Source of the DNA: JBCCXZ01 sp965228005
GTDB lineage: Bacteria > Planctomycetota > Planctomycetia > Pirellulales > Lacipirellulaceae
Assembly: GCA_965228005.1 (NCBI GenBank)
Contig: CBDDGV010000001.1
Span: forward strand, 1,240,001-1,304,000
Length of the DNA stretch: 64,000 bases
Direction of reading: 5' to 3'
Position numbers and translations under genes: made by a program. This document shows, one piece after another, positions 23,723 to 33,357 of this stretch; the first letter of the stretch is position 1, and each line of letters opens with the position of its first letter. The notes beneath the pieces were generated by a model. It was not told where the DNA came from, ran no database searches, and saw only the letters and a list, made by a program, of their open reading frames with translations.

Positions 23723-25987
23723 ATGCTTTTCTCAACCGACCCAATCACCGAATTCAGTAAGGCCTTTGCGGGGCCCGCGCCGGCATACTGGGGTGGATTG
23801 CGGATCGATTCGTTCGCGAAGCGACTTGCAATGCTGTCGGTTGGTTTGTGGCTCTTGGCGACGCCATGCCGCAAATCTCACGCTGCTGTCGGAGCGCCAG
23901 AGACAGTTCAGCCACTCTCCTTCGCAGAGCTGGAACTCGGGACTACGAAGGGCCTTCGAGGCACATCGCGTTCCGGGGAGCTACGCCTCTCGACTCGTAC
24001 TGCGACGAAAGACGCGAACGCCCGAGTATCACTTCTGGGCAGGGCGTGGAACTTATCCGATTCGACTTGGTTCGCAATGGACCTAGAGAACACCGGCGCA
24101 AATGGAGCGCATGTCCGAGTGGAGCTCGTTGCACAGCCGCAATTCAGTTGGAAGAAGGCGATCGGCGGGGCTTGGGCGCCGAGCGGTCGGTCGACCACCC
24201 TCTGGGTCAGGCTCCACCGGGATGTCGACGGCGATGCAAGCTACCTCGATCAGTACTTTGGGCCCGACCTTCACGCTGTGCACGGCGCCGGCCAAGTCGG
24301 TCCGAGGTGGCGTCGGGTCAATCTGTCGAAGGTCCAAGAAGTCTCCATAAGGATCGATGCACACGGCCCCACGTCACTCCGACTTGCCAACCCCCGCGGC
24401 GCGGGCGAGTTCGAGCCGCCTAGCCAGGAGCAACTGCGAGACAGCTACTTCCCCTGTGTTGACGAATACGGGCAGTTCCGTCACCTCGATTGGCCAGAGA
24501 AGGTTGGCGGGCTAGCAGACCTCCAAGCGATCGCCGAGGAGGATGCCCGAGACGTCGCCTCCCATCCTGCGCCGGCGGACCGCAGCGCATTCGGGGGTTG
24601 GGCAGGCGGGCCGCAGCAAGAAGCGACCGGCCATTTCCGCACAACGGAGTTCAACGGCCGATGGTGGTTGGTGGACCCTGAGGGTCACCTCTTCTGGTCC
24701 TTTGGCCCCAACGGCGTGACCTTCCGCACGGGCAGGACCGCATTGGCCCGCGAAGGACGGCCCCACGCCGACGACCCCCGCTGGGTGCCCGGCGCCAAAG
24801 AACTCCGCGGCCCCAGATGGTGGAACCCGCTCGCCTACAACCTTCACCGCAGGGAAGGCAAGCCATGGCGCATCGCTTGGGTCGAACAGCAGCCTCCGCG
24901 GCTGTGGAGTTGGGGTTTCAATACCGTCGCCAACTGGTCAGACAAGCAGCTCACGAAAGAGGGCGGCGTACCTTATGTCCAGGAGGTGCATTACCAGCGC
25001 CCTTCGTTGGGGGCGGCCGAGCACTCCACCCGGGCGACCGTGCCAGACGTCTATCACCCCGAGTTTTTTGAACTAACCGTGGAAGCCGTCCGCAGGGCAA
25101 TGCTGGGACGGGAAGAAGACCCCTACTGCATGGGCCTGTTCGTCGATAACGAGATACCGGTCAACTCAGCAATCGCACCTGCCGAGCTGGCATTGCAGTC
25201 GCCCGCCGGGACCCCGGCCAAAGCGGCTCTCACTGAATTCTTGAAGGCCGTCTACCCATCGATTGCGGAGTTCAACCAGGCTTGGCGGACAGACTTCACA
25301 GATTGGCAGGCAGTGGAGAGTCGACAAGGCGTGCCCTCCAATCCCGCGCGAGCCTACTACCGCGACTGCGCGCGGTACTCCGATCAGTTCCTAGACCGCT
25401 ACTACGCCCTGTGCGCGCAAGCCGTCCGGACGGCGGCGCCCAAGAAACTCTACCTGGGCAGTCGGATCAACCACTTCAGAAACGAGAATCTCATAAAGGC
25501 CGCGGCGGCGCACTGCGACGTCGTGAGCGTCAACACCTACGTCTTCTCCGTGAGCGAGATCCCGCTCCCCACGGGGTTCGATAAGCCGCTCATCATCGGC
25601 GAATTCAATTTCGGCGCCCCGGCTCGCGGCGTGCCGTCCGCTACCTCGACCGGGTGTCCGACCGTTGAGGAAGCCGCCCTTGCGATGGGCTGGTTCGTCC
25701 GGGGGGCGCTCGAGCACCGTTCGATCGTTGGCGTGCACTGGTTCACCTACTACGACCAGCCCGTGATGGGGCGCGTCGATGGTGAGAACGGCCGAATCGG
25801 CTTCGTGGACGTCACCGACCGGCCTTACGCACCGATGGTGGCGATGTCGCGCAAGGTCGGAGCGAGCATCTACGAGACACGCTATGAGAACGGCCAAGTA
25901 AGGCGTACCCCAACAGCATCACAAAACGAGTTATCCAGGCGGAGCCGTAAGAGACCGCCGAGTGAAGAGAAAGGAGACCTAAGATGA
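23723..25987 (+). CDS. GH50-like beta-agarase
   Basis: 754 residues from the ATG at 23723; an ATG at 23831 directly before a hydrophobic signal (MLSVGLWLLATP) is an alternative start. An N-terminal beta-sandwich resembling a carbohydrate-binding module (about 60-230) precedes a TIM barrel that opens FNGRWWLVDPEGHLFWSFG, close to the GH50 hallmark. The acid/base Glu is E477 in GLFVDNEIP and the nucleophile E627 in IIGEFNFG; their 150-residue spacing is close to that in characterised GH50 enzymes. GH50 enzymes release neoagarobiose or related units from agarose. A distinct but related family is possible. Confidence 0.75.
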   Translation: MLFSTDPITEFSKAFAGPAPAYWGGLRIDSFAKRLAMLSVGLWLLATPCRKSHAAVGAPETVQPLSFAELELGTTKGLRGTSRSGELRLSTRTATKDANARVSLLGRAWNLSDSTWFAMDLENTGANGAHVRVELVAQPQFSWKKAIGGAWAPSGRSTTLWVRLHRDVDGDASYLDQYFGPDLHAVHGAGQVGPRWRRVNLSKVQEVSIRIDAHGPTSLRLANPRGAGEFEPPSQEQLRDSYFPCVDEYGQFRHLDWPEKVGGLADLQAIAEEDARDVASHPAPADRSAFGGWAGGPQQEATGHFRTTEFNGRWWLVDPEGHLFWSFGPNGVTFRTGRTALAREGRPHADDPRWVPGAKELRGPRWWNPLAYNLHRREGKPWRIAWVEQQPPRLWSWGFNTVANWSDKQLTKEGGVPYVQEVHYQRPSLGAAEHSTRATVPDVYHPEFFELTVEAVRRAMLGREEDPYCMGLFVDNEIPVNSAIAPAELALQSPAGTPAKAALTEFLKAVYPSIAEFNQAWRTDFTDWQAVESRQGVPSNPARAYYRDCARYSDQFLDRYYALCAQAVRTAAPKKLYLGSRINHFRNENLIKAAAAHCDVVSVNTYVFSVSEIPLPTGFDKPLIIGEFNFGAPARGVPSATSTGCPTVEEAALAMGWFVRGALEHRSIVGVHWFTYYDQPVMGRVDGENGRIGFVDVTDRPYAPMVAMSRKVGASIYETRYENGQVRRTPTASQNELSRRSRKRPPSEEKGDLR

Positions 25988-26115
25988 AGGCTCTTTTCTA
26001 GAGAGCCAACGATTTGATTCCGGAATGCACCGACTCCTCATCGAAGAACTGCTTATCTGTTTTGCTTGTCAGCGTCTCGCAAGACACTCCTCAACTTATG
26101 AAAGGACAAGTACTA

Positions 26116-26916
26116 ATGAACTCTCAACTTCACGTCAGAAATCGGCGCCTGGATCGCTCTCCCAGGAAACTGAGCACCATGCTCGCGGCCGGATGTTGCC
26201 TATTGATGTCGACCTACGCCCAAGCCGGGCTGCTCGTGGGCTGGACGACCTTCGACCCGAATACCGGCAACCCGAACCGGGCGAACGACAGCACCCCCGA
26301 TACCCAAGCAGCGGGAATCAGTGGGCTGCTGGGGTCCATGGTCGATAGTTCCGCGTCCGCAGCAGGCGGCGGGCAGTACTCGGCGGAGGGCGAGGGCTTC
26401 GCAGGCAACGCTACCTATGGATCGGCCTTCGCTATCCCGGCGGGTGATCAAGACCCCGGCAACTCGGGGATTCGGCTGAGCCGATTCGGCGGCAACAACA
26501 ACACGATCGTGGTCGACGTACAAGTGACGAACAACACGGGGGCGGATGTGACGATCGACGGCATCCACTTCGATCTGCAGTACCTCTTCGGTCCTGTTGA
26601 TTCGACGGTGTCGGTGTCTCACTTCACGCCGCAGAGTGACCTCAACGACGCATTCGGGTTTCGAGACCTGCTTGTCCAGCCGATGCCAATGGACGACTTC
26701 AACTGGAAGGAGTTCGACGTGAGCACCGGCGACATGGCGGACGTTACTTTGGCGAACGGCGAGAAGGCCGCCTTCCGCATCTCCATGGGGAGGACCAATG
26801 GCGTGGGTATGAAACTCGACAACGTCGCGATCTCGACCATCCCGGAGCCCGCCTCCGTGATGCTGCTGGCGGGAAGCCTGGTCGCGACCCTTGCGCAGCG
26901 TAGACGCAACCGATAG
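26116..26916 (+). CDS. PEP-CTERM protein, paralogue 1
   Basis: 266 residues from the ATG at 26116, which follows GAAAGGA. The signal peptide ends near TYAQA-GLLVGWTTFDP. The single domain (GNNNTIVVDVQVTNNTGADVTIDGIHFDLQYLFGP, LSRFGGNN) is shared with the next gene. It ends with a PEP-CTERM signal: IPEPASVMLLAGSLVATLAQRRR. Function unknown; the beta-rich fold and the setting suggest a surface protein that may bind galactans. Confidence 0.85.
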   Translation: MNSQLHVRNRRLDRSPRKLSTMLAAGCCLLMSTYAQAGLLVGWTTFDPNTGNPNRANDSTPDTQAAGISGLLGSMVDSSASAAGGGQYSAEGEGFAGNATYGSAFAIPAGDQDPGNSGIRLSRFGGNNNTIVVDVQVTNNTGADVTIDGIHFDLQYLFGPVDSTVSVSHFTPQSDLNDAFGFRDLLVQPMPMDDFNWKEFDVSTGDMADVTLANGEKAAFRISMGRTNGVGMKLDNVAISTIPEPASVMLLAGSLVATLAQRRRNR

Positions 26917-27023
26917 GGAGCACGGCCCCACCGTGCGTGCAAAGGAACCGAACGTTGAACCACTTTCAAGCGTGTGAGCACTTCCACGCTCCAGCGCAAA
27001 CACTTTTTGCGGGGATCATTCCG

Positions 27024-27935
27024 ATGAAGATGACGCTATCAGCACTCGCCGTGCTGGCCCTACTCACGGCCAACTCGGCTCAAGGGCAGGGCCTGGTGGG
27101 GTGGACCACCTTCGACCCCAACAACGGCAACGCGGCCGACGACAGCACTCCCGACACCGTCATGGGCAACTACTCCGCCCTACTCGGCGTCAATGTCAAC
27201 ACGGGCGGCCCGCTGCAAGGCGGCGGGTTTGAGGCCTCTCCGACCGCCGGGGTGTTCGCGTTCCTGGGCGCGACCTACGGTTCGCAGGTCCCGGTCCCTG
27301 TTGGGGACGAGGACCCCGGCAGTTCGGGCATCGTCGTTCAGACATTTGGCGGCAACAACAACACCCGTTACATCGACTTCGAGGTGACGAACAACACGGG
27401 GGGGAACGTGGACGTGGAGAGCATCCACTTCGACGCGACCTGGCTCTTCGGGCCGACTAGCACAACGCTCACGCTGAGCCACTTCTCTCCGTTCAGTGAT
27501 CTCGTGGACGATTTCGCCCAGAGGGATATGTGGTCCACTCCCCTGGACCCCCCGTTCGAGTGGAAGGAGTTTGACATCGACCTCAGCGACGACACGGATA
27601 TTGCCGACACGATCCTTGCGGACGGCGAGACGGCCGCGTTCCGTATCCGCATGGGTCCGGATGACGGGGTCGGCCTCCGGTTCGACAGCCTCGGCATCGT
27701 TCTGACCGAGGTGACGTTCCCGGGCGGCGACTTCGACCAGGACTTTGACGTCGACGTGGCCGACGCGCTGCTAGGTCAACGCAACGGTGAAGACTTGGGC
27801 GCGGGCAGCGACTGGGCGACTAGCTTCGGCACCGGGGACGATTCGACGCCGCCGGCGATCGGCGTCGTTCCCGAGCCCGGTTCGGCCGTGTTGCTGTTGC
27901 TGGGCCTGGGCGCCTTGGCGGGGCGCCGCCGCTAG
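27024..27935 (+). CDS. PEP-CTERM and dockerin-segment protein, paralogue 2
   Basis: 303 residues from the ATG at 27024. It has a signal peptide and starts the mature part with LVGWTTFDPNNGN, almost the same as its upstream neighbour; GGNNNTRYIDFEVTNNTGGNV is also shared, showing a tandem duplication. Unlike the neighbour it has an extra calcium-loop segment (GGDFDQDFDVDVADALLGQRNG) before the PEP-CTERM tail VPEPGSAVLLLLGLGALAGRRR. Function unknown. The pair differ in having or lacking the dockerin-like segment, suggesting different attachment. Confidence 0.85.
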   Translation: MKMTLSALAVLALLTANSAQGQGLVGWTTFDPNNGNAADDSTPDTVMGNYSALLGVNVNTGGPLQGGGFEASPTAGVFAFLGATYGSQVPVPVGDEDPGSSGIVVQTFGGNNNTRYIDFEVTNNTGGNVDVESIHFDATWLFGPTSTTLTLSHFSPFSDLVDDFAQRDMWSTPLDPPFEWKEFDIDLSDDTDIADTILADGETAAFRIRMGPDDGVGLRFDSLGIVLTEVTFPGGDFDQDFDVDVADALLGQRNGEDLGAGSDWATSFGTGDDSTPPAIGVVPEPGSAVLLLLGLGALAGRRR

Positions 27936-28140
27936 AACGAGGCCGGACGCTCGACGACCGTGTTGCTGTCTGGGCCGGCCCGGAGAAGAGCCCACGCAAC
28001 GTCGATTGCCGGAGCCCCGGCGACGCGGTCGTTGAGCAATAGGTAGTACCCTCTTCCGCGGCGGATGGGCAGATCCGTCGCGGGCGAGGACGCCGGGATA
28101 ACCCCGCGGCACAGGAGACTGTTTGTTGTACTCCCCATCG

Positions 28141-29571
28141 ATGAAGACCCGTTCGACGCTCGTCGCCGTCGCCGCGACGCTTCAGGCCTCGTTGGGCCTG
28201 TGCCCCGACGGCTGCGCGTCGCCGAACGTGGTGCTCATCCTTGCAGACGACCTGGGTTACGCCGATGTCGGCTTCAATGGATGCCAGGACATCCCCACGC
28301 CGCACATCGACAAGATCGCCTCCCGAGGCGTCCGTTGCACTAACGGCTACGCTCCGCACCCCTTCTGCTCGCCTTCGCGTGCTGGCATCCTCGCGGGCAG
28401 GTACCAGCACCGGTTCGGGCACGAGAACAACCCGATCTTCGCGCCGGACGACCCCAACATGGGGATGCCGCTGGAGCAGAAAACGATGGCCGACGCACTA
28501 GGGGCAGCGGATTACCACTGCGGAGTCATCGGCAAATGGCACCTCGGCGCCCACGAGTCGTTCCATCCCCTGAACCGCGGCTTCGACAGCTTCTACGGCA
28601 TGCTCGGCGGGGGCCACGTTTACTTCCCCGAGAAGCTCACCATCGACCGCCCGACCAAACACAAGCACGGCTACCACACCCGTCTGATGCGCGATCGGCG
28701 GCGGGTCGACGAGGCCGAGTATCTGACCGACGCCTTCAGCCGCGAGGCCGTCGATTTCATCGGGCGCAACAGCACCGAACCGTTCTTCCTGTTCCTCTCG
28801 TACAACGCCCCCCACGCCCCGCTGCAGGCGACAGACGAATACCTCGCTCGGTTCCAGCACATCGCGGACGGGCGGCGTCGCACCTATGCAGCGATGGTCA
28901 GCGCCGTAGACGACGGCGTCGGGCGGGTCCTCGAGGCCCTGGCCGATGAGGGCGTCCTCGAAGATACGATACTGGTCTTCATGTCGGACAACGGCGGCCC
29001 GACTGCGGCCAACGCGTCGGACAACCGCCCGCTCCGCGGCTTCAAGGGCGGCCCATACGAGGGCGGCGTCCGCGTGCCGTTCGCCGTCCGCTGGGACGCC
29101 GTCCTGCCCAGCGGCGTCGACTACCACCAGCCCGTGTCCGGTTTGGACATCTTCGCCACGGCCGCCGCGGCCGCCGGCGCGCGGCCCCAGGCCGACCAGC
29201 CGTTGGACGGCGTCGATCTCGTACCGTTCTTGACCGGCTCCGCGACGGGCCCGCCTCACGAAGCGCTCTACTGGCGGCTCGCCGGCGGGAGCTGGAAGGG
29301 TAAGACCGTCAACGGAGCCCGCATCATCCGACGCGGAGCCCTCAAGCTGATCCGGCACGGCAACGATCAAGAAGAACTTTACGACCTGTTCGAGGACATC
29401 CGTGAATCGACAGACCTCCGCGCCCAGCTAAGGGGCAACGCTCAGGAGTTGTCGTCGTCGATCGATTCCTGGGACAAGGAAATGGTCGAGCCCCGCTTCC
29501 TAGGACTGCGTCGGCACGACGAGTACCGCCAGATGCGCCAAGACAACCAGATCCCCTTGGACCGACTCTGA
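28141..29571 (+). CDS. S1-family sulfatase
   Basis: 476 residues from the ATG at 28141, which gives a short signal peptide; a TTG at 28123 sits closer to an AGGAG and is possible. The N-terminal metal site VVLILADDLGYADVG and the formylglycine motif FCSPSRAGILAGRYQ (Cys at residue 76) are intact, so this is a Cys-type sulfatase needing maturation. GVIGKWHLG and MSDNGGP complete the active-site set. It would remove sulfate esters from galactan or carrageenan-like oligosaccharides, in the periplasm or outside. The exact sulfate position is unknown. Confidence 0.92.
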   Translation: MKTRSTLVAVAATLQASLGLCPDGCASPNVVLILADDLGYADVGFNGCQDIPTPHIDKIASRGVRCTNGYAPHPFCSPSRAGILAGRYQHRFGHENNPIFAPDDPNMGMPLEQKTMADALGAADYHCGVIGKWHLGAHESFHPLNRGFDSFYGMLGGGHVYFPEKLTIDRPTKHKHGYHTRLMRDRRRVDEAEYLTDAFSREAVDFIGRNSTEPFFLFLSYNAPHAPLQATDEYLARFQHIADGRRRTYAAMVSAVDDGVGRVLEALADEGVLEDTILVFMSDNGGPTAANASDNRPLRGFKGGPYEGGVRVPFAVRWDAVLPSGVDYHQPVSGLDIFATAAAAAGARPQADQPLDGVDLVPFLTGSATGPPHEALYWRLAGGSWKGKTVNGARIIRRGALKLIRHGNDQEELYDLFEDIRESTDLRAQLRGNAQELSSSIDSWDKEMVEPRFLGLRRHDEYRQMRQDNQIPLDRL

Positions 29572-29631
29572 AGGTGGGCCCATCACACGGGCCCCGCCTA
29601 GCGTCCCGATAACAGGCACAAGAGACCTCTC

Positions 29632-31425
29632 ATGCGAACCGTCACTCAAGCCGCACTCATCGCCGCGTTCTTCGTGTTGCAGCAAGGGCCTTCCGCGCCT
29701 GCCGCCGACCAGCGTCCCAACGTGCTGCTGATCATGTGCGACGACCTGAACGACTACGTGGCCGGGTTCGGGGGGCACCCGCAGGCCCAGACGCCGAGCC
29801 TGGAGCGCCTCGCCCGGGACGGCGTGTCTTTCACCCAGGCGCACTGCAACGCACCGATCTGCGCCCCCTCCCGGGCCAGCATGTTCACCGGCATCTATCC
29901 GCACCACTCCGGGTGCTACGGGTTCGACAAGTGGGACCAGTACGAGGTGCTGCGGAACTCCCGCACGATCATGGACCACTTCCGCGCCAACGGCTATCAC
30001 ACGCTCGGCACGGGCAAGCTGATGCACCACATGAAACGCAGCGAGTGGAGCCAGGTCGGCAACCAGGCCGACTACGGCCCGTTCGCCTTCGACGGGGAAG
30101 AACGCGTTGCGCACCCCGACACGCCGGCGCCGTTCAACGTGATCGGCACGATCGACGGCTCCTACGGACCGCTGGTGAACCTCGAAGACCGCACGTTCCC
30201 TGACGGCAAGTCCTACAGTTGGCAGACGGGCGGCTGGAACCAGAACCGGAGGCTCCGCGTGACGTCCCAAGACGACCGCGACCCGACGGCGGACGAGCTC
30301 AACGAGACCTGGGCCGTCGAGCAGATCGAGCGGCTGGGCCGCCAACGCAACGGCAAGCCCTTCTTCATGGGCGTGGGCTTCCTGCGGCCGCACACGCCGT
30401 TGATTGTGCCGCAGCGGTTCTTTGACCAGTTCCCCGTCGATTCGCTTGAGCTGCCTCTCATCAAACAGGACGACGCCGACGACACGCACTCGGCCTCCGC
30501 CCGGGGCAACCTCGACGACTCGCCCGAGAAGCGCGACCAGAAACCGGCCGATATCGGTTCGTACTACTTCCAGCAGCTCGTCGCTTCGTACCCCTCGCAG
30601 GACGAGGCGCTCCGCCACTTCATCCAGGCGTACCTGGCCTGCGTCGCGGCGGTCGACGAACACATCGGCAAGATCCTCGACGCACTCGACCGCAGCGGCC
30701 TCGCCGACAACACGATCGTGATCGTCACCAGTGACCACGGCTGGGGGATGGGCGAGAAAGACTACCTCTACAAGAATTCACTCTGGCAGGAGAGCACTCG
30801 CATACCGCTTGTCGTGAGGATGCCCGGCAACGCGCAGGGGTGGACGATCGAGCAACCCGTCTCGCTGATCGATGTGTACCCCACCCTGATCGATCTGTGC
30901 GGGCTCACCGGAGACACGAAGAAGAACGAAAAAGGCCACGAACTCGACGGCCACAGCTTCGCCCCCTACCTCCGGGACGCGGATGCCAAGACCTGGGCCG
31001 GACCGCCCGAGGTGCTCACCACCCTCTACAAATGGAACCGCGTCTACGACCCCGCCGATCAGAGCTACTCCCTCCGCGGGAAAGACTGGCGGTACATCCG
31101 TTACCGGACCGGCAAGGAAGAGCTTTACCACACCGCCGTCGACGGCCACGAGTGGGACAATCTCACCGACGACCCGCGATACGAAGACAGATTGGTCGAC
31201 TTCCGGCGTCGCCTCGCAGCGCGGCTGCCCGAACCGGGCTTCGTCCCGCCGCAAGCCAAGCCTAAGCAAACCGCGAAGGCAAAACCAAAGCTGAGCGACC
31301 AAGAGTGGAAAGACCAGTACTTTGCCAAGCACCCCCAGGCCGACGCCAACCAGGACGGCGCCCTGTCTTGGCCGGAGCTGAAGGCGTACCGATCTTCCCG
31401 GGATAGAGAGCGAAACAAGAAATGA
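29632..31425 (+). CDS. S1-family sulfatase, iduronate-2-sulfatase-like, with C-terminal EF-hand-like segment
   Basis: 597 residues, signal peptide ending near APAADQRPN. VLLIMCDDLNDYVAGFGGHP and the formylglycine motif ICAPSRASMFTG (C77) are those of the iduronate-2-sulfatase-like subgroup; VTSDHGWGMGEK is the C-terminal metal-binding loop. After the sulfatase domain, a Lys/Gln-rich linker leads to a calcium-binding loop DANQDGALSWPEL. It lies 61 bases after the first sulfatase. In this setting the substrate is probably a sulfated algal galactan rather than an animal glycosaminoglycan. Confidence 0.92.
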   Translation: MRTVTQAALIAAFFVLQQGPSAPAADQRPNVLLIMCDDLNDYVAGFGGHPQAQTPSLERLARDGVSFTQAHCNAPICAPSRASMFTGIYPHHSGCYGFDKWDQYEVLRNSRTIMDHFRANGYHTLGTGKLMHHMKRSEWSQVGNQADYGPFAFDGEERVAHPDTPAPFNVIGTIDGSYGPLVNLEDRTFPDGKSYSWQTGGWNQNRRLRVTSQDDRDPTADELNETWAVEQIERLGRQRNGKPFFMGVGFLRPHTPLIVPQRFFDQFPVDSLELPLIKQDDADDTHSASARGNLDDSPEKRDQKPADIGSYYFQQLVASYPSQDEALRHFIQAYLACVAAVDEHIGKILDALDRSGLADNTIVIVTSDHGWGMGEKDYLYKNSLWQESTRIPLVVRMPGNAQGWTIEQPVSLIDVYPTLIDLCGLTGDTKKNEKGHELDGHSFAPYLRDADAKTWAGPPEVLTTLYKWNRVYDPADQSYSLRGKDWRYIRYRTGKEELYHTAVDGHEWDNLTDDPRYEDRLVDFRRRLAARLPEPGFVPPQAKPKQTAKAKPKLSDQEWKDQYFAKHPQADANQDGALSWPELKAYRSSRDRERNKK

Positions 31426-31551
31426 GGATGTGCGGACACAACTTCCCGGACCGTGCTTTGCTCTACGCACTGAATTCGACGAGAACCACAAGCTAACTCC
31501 GCCGACTGCATGGGACGGCCGAGCACTGCCTTTTCAGAAGAGGAACAGACA

Positions 31552-33357
31552 ATGCAACGGATTCTGATCCATGCGCGGGTCCTGTTTACGGCCGGCCTGA
31601 GCCTTGTGTTGGCCAGCACGCTCGCCAGCCACGCCCGGGCGGTCGACTACTACATCGACCCGACCAACGGCGCCGACTCGAACAACGGCCGCTCCGAAGG
31701 CGCGGCCTGGCAGAGCCTTGCCAAAGCCAGCGCCCAGAACTTCAATGCCGGCGACCGCATCCTGCTCAAACGCGGCGAGACCTTCCCCGGCAAGCTCGAC
31801 ATCAAGTTCGAACTATCCGGCTCGGCCGCCAACCCCATCAAGATCGACTCCTACGGTTCCTCTCCGAACAAGCCGCTGATCGACGCTACCGGACTTACCG
31901 GCGGCGCGATCGAACTCGGCTACTCGGAGCACATCCACGTCAACGACCTCGAGATCACCGGCCAGGGCGTCTTGGTCGAAACGTGGGGCACCGCCGCCCG
32001 AGCCTACCCGGGATTGCAGTTCACCAACCTCCACATCCGCGACGTCCCCGACCAGGGGATCAAGATGGTGGTCGCCAACGAGGGCGACCGTTTCTTCAGC
32101 GACGTGGTGATCTCGAACAACGTGATCGAGCGGACCGGCGGCAACGGCATCTCCATCAATAAATGGAAGGGGGCCGCTTTGTACCCCAATAACGTTTACC
32201 ACCAGAACGTCACGATCACTGGCAACACCCTCGACAGCCTGGGCGGCGCCGGCATCCAGATCGGCAAGATCCAGAACGGGTCGGTCGACAATAACCAAGT
32301 CAACGACTCGGGCAACGACCCGGCGGTGGGCGGCTCCGGCCTCTGGACCTGGTACGTCGACGGATTCATGGTGGAGAAGAACATCTTCCAAGGCGCCCGC
32401 GGGGAGACCGACGCCGCCGGCGCCCACATGGACATCGGCACCCGGAACACCATCTTCCAGCACAACCTCAGCATCGACAACGAGGGCGGCTTCGTCGAGA
32501 TCCTCGGCAGGGCGGAGAACAACGCCTACCGGTACAACGTCAGTATCAACGATGGTTCGCGGGTCCTCGGGCAGAACGGGGCGCGGCAGCACGGCAAGAC
32601 TTTCTGGTTCGGCGGCTACACCGGGCAGGGCGACCCGCGAGAGGGGGCCTTCGACAATTATGTCTACAACAACACCGTCTTCGTCGACTCGAGCATCGTC
32701 TCGAATTACAAGATGGAGGACACCGTCTCCGGCGGCCTCTTCGCCAACAACCTCATCTACGTGGAAGGCTCTGCCGACGATATCTCGCCCGACTGGCCCG
32801 GCGGCCCCGGCACAGGCGTCATCTTCGACAACAACCTCGTCTTCGAGGACAAGGTCCCAGCGGCGGCTTTCAACACGTTCGTCAACAACTGGGACGCGGA
32901 CCCCGAATTCGTGAACGCCGGCGGCTTGAACCCGGAAGACTACGTCCCGCTCAACAGCAACGAGATCGTCGACCGGGGCATCAATCTGTACAACATCCCC
33001 GGAGACGCGGACGGCATCCCAGGTGGGTTCGCCGTCACCGAGGACTTCTTCGGCAACCCCATCATCGGCCTGCCCGACATCGGTGCGTTTGAACTCACGC
33101 CCGCGATGCTCGGCGACTTCGACGCCGACGGCGAAACAAACCTGGCCGACCTCCTCATGTGGCAACGCGGCGAGTCGCCGAACCCGTCGAGCCTGATCGA
33201 CCTGGTCTTGTGGCAAGCCAACGCGGGAGACAACCAGGCAGCGGCGTCGTCCGTAGCTGCCATCCCAGAGCCGGTGGGCCTCGCCATGATAGCGACGGGC
33301 CTGTTCGCCCTCTTCACGCCGACCCGCAAGAGCCGACGAGCAAGCCATGCCTTCTGA
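31552..33357 (+). CDS. right-handed beta-helix protein with dockerin segment and PEP-CTERM anchor, copy 1
   Basis: 601 residues from the ATG at 31552 (AGAGGAA site upstream). After the signal peptide the mature part starts VDYYIDPTNGADSNNG and AWQSLAKASAQNFNAGDRILLKRGETF, typical of parallel beta-helix carbohydrate-active proteins. The helix runs to about residue 480, followed by a dockerin-type repeat (GDFDADGETNLADLLMWQRGE) and a PEP-CTERM tail (IPEPVGLAMIATGLFAL). It overlaps the GH16 gene by 11 bases and is paralogous to the gene after it. It may be an unclassified glycoside hydrolase or lyase; no catalytic residues can be named. Confidence 0.85.
   Translation: MQRILIHARVLFTAGLSLVLASTLASHARAVDYYIDPTNGADSNNGRSEGAAWQSLAKASAQNFNAGDRILLKRGETFPGKLDIKFELSGSAANPIKIDSYGSSPNKPLIDATGLTGGAIELGYSEHIHVNDLEITGQGVLVETWGTAARAYPGLQFTNLHIRDVPDQGIKMVVANEGDRFFSDVVISNNVIERTGGNGISINKWKGAALYPNNVYHQNVTITGNTLDSLGGAGIQIGKIQNGSVDNNQVNDSGNDPAVGGSGLWTWYVDGFMVEKNIFQGARGETDAAGAHMDIGTRNTIFQHNLSIDNEGGFVEILGRAENNAYRYNVSINDGSRVLGQNGARQHGKTFWFGGYTGQGDPREGAFDNYVYNNTVFVDSSIVSNYKMEDTVSGGLFANNLIYVEGSADDISPDWPGGPGTGVIFDNNLVFEDKVPAAAFNTFVNNWDADPEFVNAGGLNPEDYVPLNSNEIVDRGINLYNIPGDADGIPGGFAVTEDFFGNPIIGLPDIGAFELTPAMLGDFDADGETNLADLLMWQRGESPNPSSLIDLVLWQANAGDNQAAASSVAAIPEPVGLAMIATGLFALFTPTRKSRRASHAF

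Noticed and set aside
28141..31425. sulfatases as glycosaminoglycan-degrading enzymes
   Set aside because: The second resembles iduronate-2-sulfatases, but the neighbouring galactanase-type hydrolases and lack of uronic-acid lyases make algal galactan the likelier substrate.
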